DNA of 39,907 bases from HRBIN29 sp034431815 (GTDB lineage: Bacteria > Chloroflexota > Dehalococcoidia > Tepidiformales > Tepidiformaceae), in assembly GCA_034431815.1 (NCBI GenBank), contig DAOUCS010000012.1:1-39907 (forward strand), in the 5' to 3' direction. A model generated the notes under the pieces. The model made no database searches. It saw only the letters and a program-made list of their open reading frames with translations, and was not told where the DNA came from. Every line of letters starts with the position of its first letter. Position 1 is the stretch's first letter. Shown piece by piece: positions 39,091 through 39,907 of this stretch. A program made the translations under genes and the position numbers.

Positions 39091-39907
39091 ATGACCGGCG
39101 ACGCGGCCGCCCGCACTCGCCACCTGCTCGAACGGTACCTCCACGAGCTCGCGGCCGTGGCGAACCGCTCACCGTACACGGTGCGTAATTACCGAACCGA
39201 CATCGGCGACTTCCTCACGTTCTGCGATGAGCGCGGCGCCGACCCGCTCTCCATTGACCGGCCACGGTTCCGGGAGTACCTGGCCGCGCTTCGAGCCCGG
39301 GGCCTCGCGGCCGCTTCCGTGAGCCGCCGCACGAGCACCATCCACGGCTTCTACCGCTGGCTGCAGCGCACCGGCGTCATCGAACGCGACCCGCTCTACG
39401 GCATCACGCTGCCCAAACGGCCCCGGCGCCTCCCGAAGGTGGCAGACCCGTCGGTCATCGCAGCGCTCATCGAGAGCGTCCCGGAGGACACCCCGCAGGG
39501 ACTCCGCGACCGCGCCGGCTTCGAGCTCCTGTACGGCGGAGGCCTTCGCGTCTCCGAGCTAGTGGCGCTGGACGTCGGCGACGTGGACCTCATCGCCGGC
39601 ACGGCCATTGTCCGAGGAAAGGGGCGCCGCGAGCGCGTCGTGCTCTTCGGGCGGCCGGCGATGCGTGCGCTCGAGCGGTATCTCGAGCGGGGCCGTCCGA
39701 AGCTCGCTCGTCCAGGGGAGAAGGCCCTCTTCGTCAACCGCTTCGGCCGCCGGCTGACCGTACGGAGCGTGCAAACGGCCATCAAGCGGTACGCGGTCGC
39801 CGCCGGAATCGCCGAAGACCTCCACCCGCATCTTCTGCGCCACTCCTTCGCTACCCATCTGTTGGACGGCGGCGCCGACCTTCGCATCGTCCAAGAGCTC
39901 CTCGGGC
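39091..39907 (+). CDS. XerC/XerD-type tyrosine recombinase (cut by window end)
   Basis: About 272 residues are visible. The N-terminal SAM-like DNA-binding domain (about 1-110) has HLLERYLHELA and RSPYTVRNYRTDIGDFL. In the catalytic domain Arg153 (YGGGLRVSEL), Lys177 (RGKGRRERV) and the His247-x-x-Arg250 motif (HPHLLRHSFATHLL) are present; the LGH histidine and the nucleophilic tyrosine lie beyond the window. Xer recombinases resolve chromosome dimers at dif. The position right after topA matches the common topA-xerC-hslVU order, so a housekeeping role is more likely than an integrase. ATG at 39091 is used; an in-frame GTG at 39046 overlaps the topA stop as GTGA and would add 15 residues. Confidence 0.92.
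   Translation, partial: MTGDAAARTRHLLERYLHELAAVANRSPYTVRNYRTDIGDFLTFCDERGADPLSIDRPRFREYLAALRARGLAAASVSRRTSTIHGFYRWLQRTGVIERDPLYGITLPKRPRRLPKVADPSVIAALIESVPEDTPQGLRDRAGFELLYGGGLRVSELVALDVGDVDLIAGTAIVRGKGRRERVVLFGRPAMRALERYLERGRPKLARPGEKALFVNRFGRRLTVRSVQTAIKRYAVAAGIAEDLHPHLLRHSFATHLLDGGADLRIVQELLG

Noticed and set aside
36263..39172. 969-residue open frame antisense to topA and the dprA end
   Set aside because: It mirrors the high third-position GC of topA on the opposite strand, has no recognisable domain, is low-complexity in His/Arg/Leu, and topA has clear motifs throughout.
39091..39907. Mobile-element integrase
   Set aside because: The topA-adjacent position and XerC-like N-terminal domain point to chromosome dimer resolution rather than to a mobile element.

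Overview
The window is a dense, GC-rich (roughly two-thirds G+C or more by eye) bacterial chromosome segment with about 39 protein genes, many GTG starts, and no gap without a gene longer than about 170 bases. I see no rRNA, tRNA, CRISPR array, insertion sequence or prophage module. The gene set is mostly core housekeeping: gltX, lspA, recN, NAD kinase, tlyA, clpX-clpP-tig, aspS, pheS-pheT, glmU, dprA, topA and a Xer recombinase. Codon use, the many GTG starts and accessory families such as the two-domain VOC protein, the THUMP-like methyltransferase and a decaprenyl-phosphate phosphoribosyltransferase homologue fit a high-GC Chloroflexota bacterium (for example a Tepidiforma-like thermophile) best. 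That placement is inference, and an actinobacterial or other high-GC lineage cannot be excluded from sequence reading alone.

Layout. 1-1627 (+): 3' end of an M28 metallopeptidase, a lipoprotein with two LysM domains, and a peroxiredoxin, closed by a strong bidirectional terminator. 1714-5802 (-): lspA, an RluA-family pseudouridine synthase and gltX in one overlapping operon, followed by a Zn alcohol dehydrogenase with its own promoter. 5922-7627 (+): an LLM flavin oxidoreductase and a cytoplasmic sulfite-oxidase-fold molybdoprotein. 7645-10932 (-): tlyA, NAD kinase and recN with overlapping ends. 11026-12428 (+): a YbaK-type deacylase overlapping a UbiA-family prenyl-phosphate phosphoribosyltransferase. 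12425-16627 (-): tig, clpP, clpX and a VOC protein. 16683-20280 (-): a peptide/nickel-type ABC importer made of a binding protein and two permeases without ATPases. 20398-23852 (-): MarR regulator, histidine phosphatase, ModE-like regulator and aspS.

23966-26230 (+) is a compact redox/Fe-S cluster: a MidA-type methyltransferase, a peroxiredoxin-like protein with an altered active site, an IscU-type scaffold and a small two-helix membrane protein. 26255-29069 is the least ordinary part: a 72-residue stand-alone helix-turn-helix protein with its own promoter, a THUMP-like methyltransferase, a HAD-fold protein whose catalytic motifs are largely lost and which overlaps a flavodoxin gene, and a 65-residue four-cysteine protein whose start codon overlaps the pheT stop. 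29066-32593 (-) is pheS-pheT. 32757-39907 (+) runs glmU, a CBS-domain transporter-like protein, dprA, topA and a Xer recombinase cut by the window edge.

Genes within each block are packed with GTGA or ATGA stop/start overlaps, which suggests widespread translational coupling. Several promoters can be read by eye, including TTGACA-18-TAGCAT before glmU. Two TATA-type boxes lie so close to the start codons of pheS and dprA that nearly leaderless transcripts are likely.
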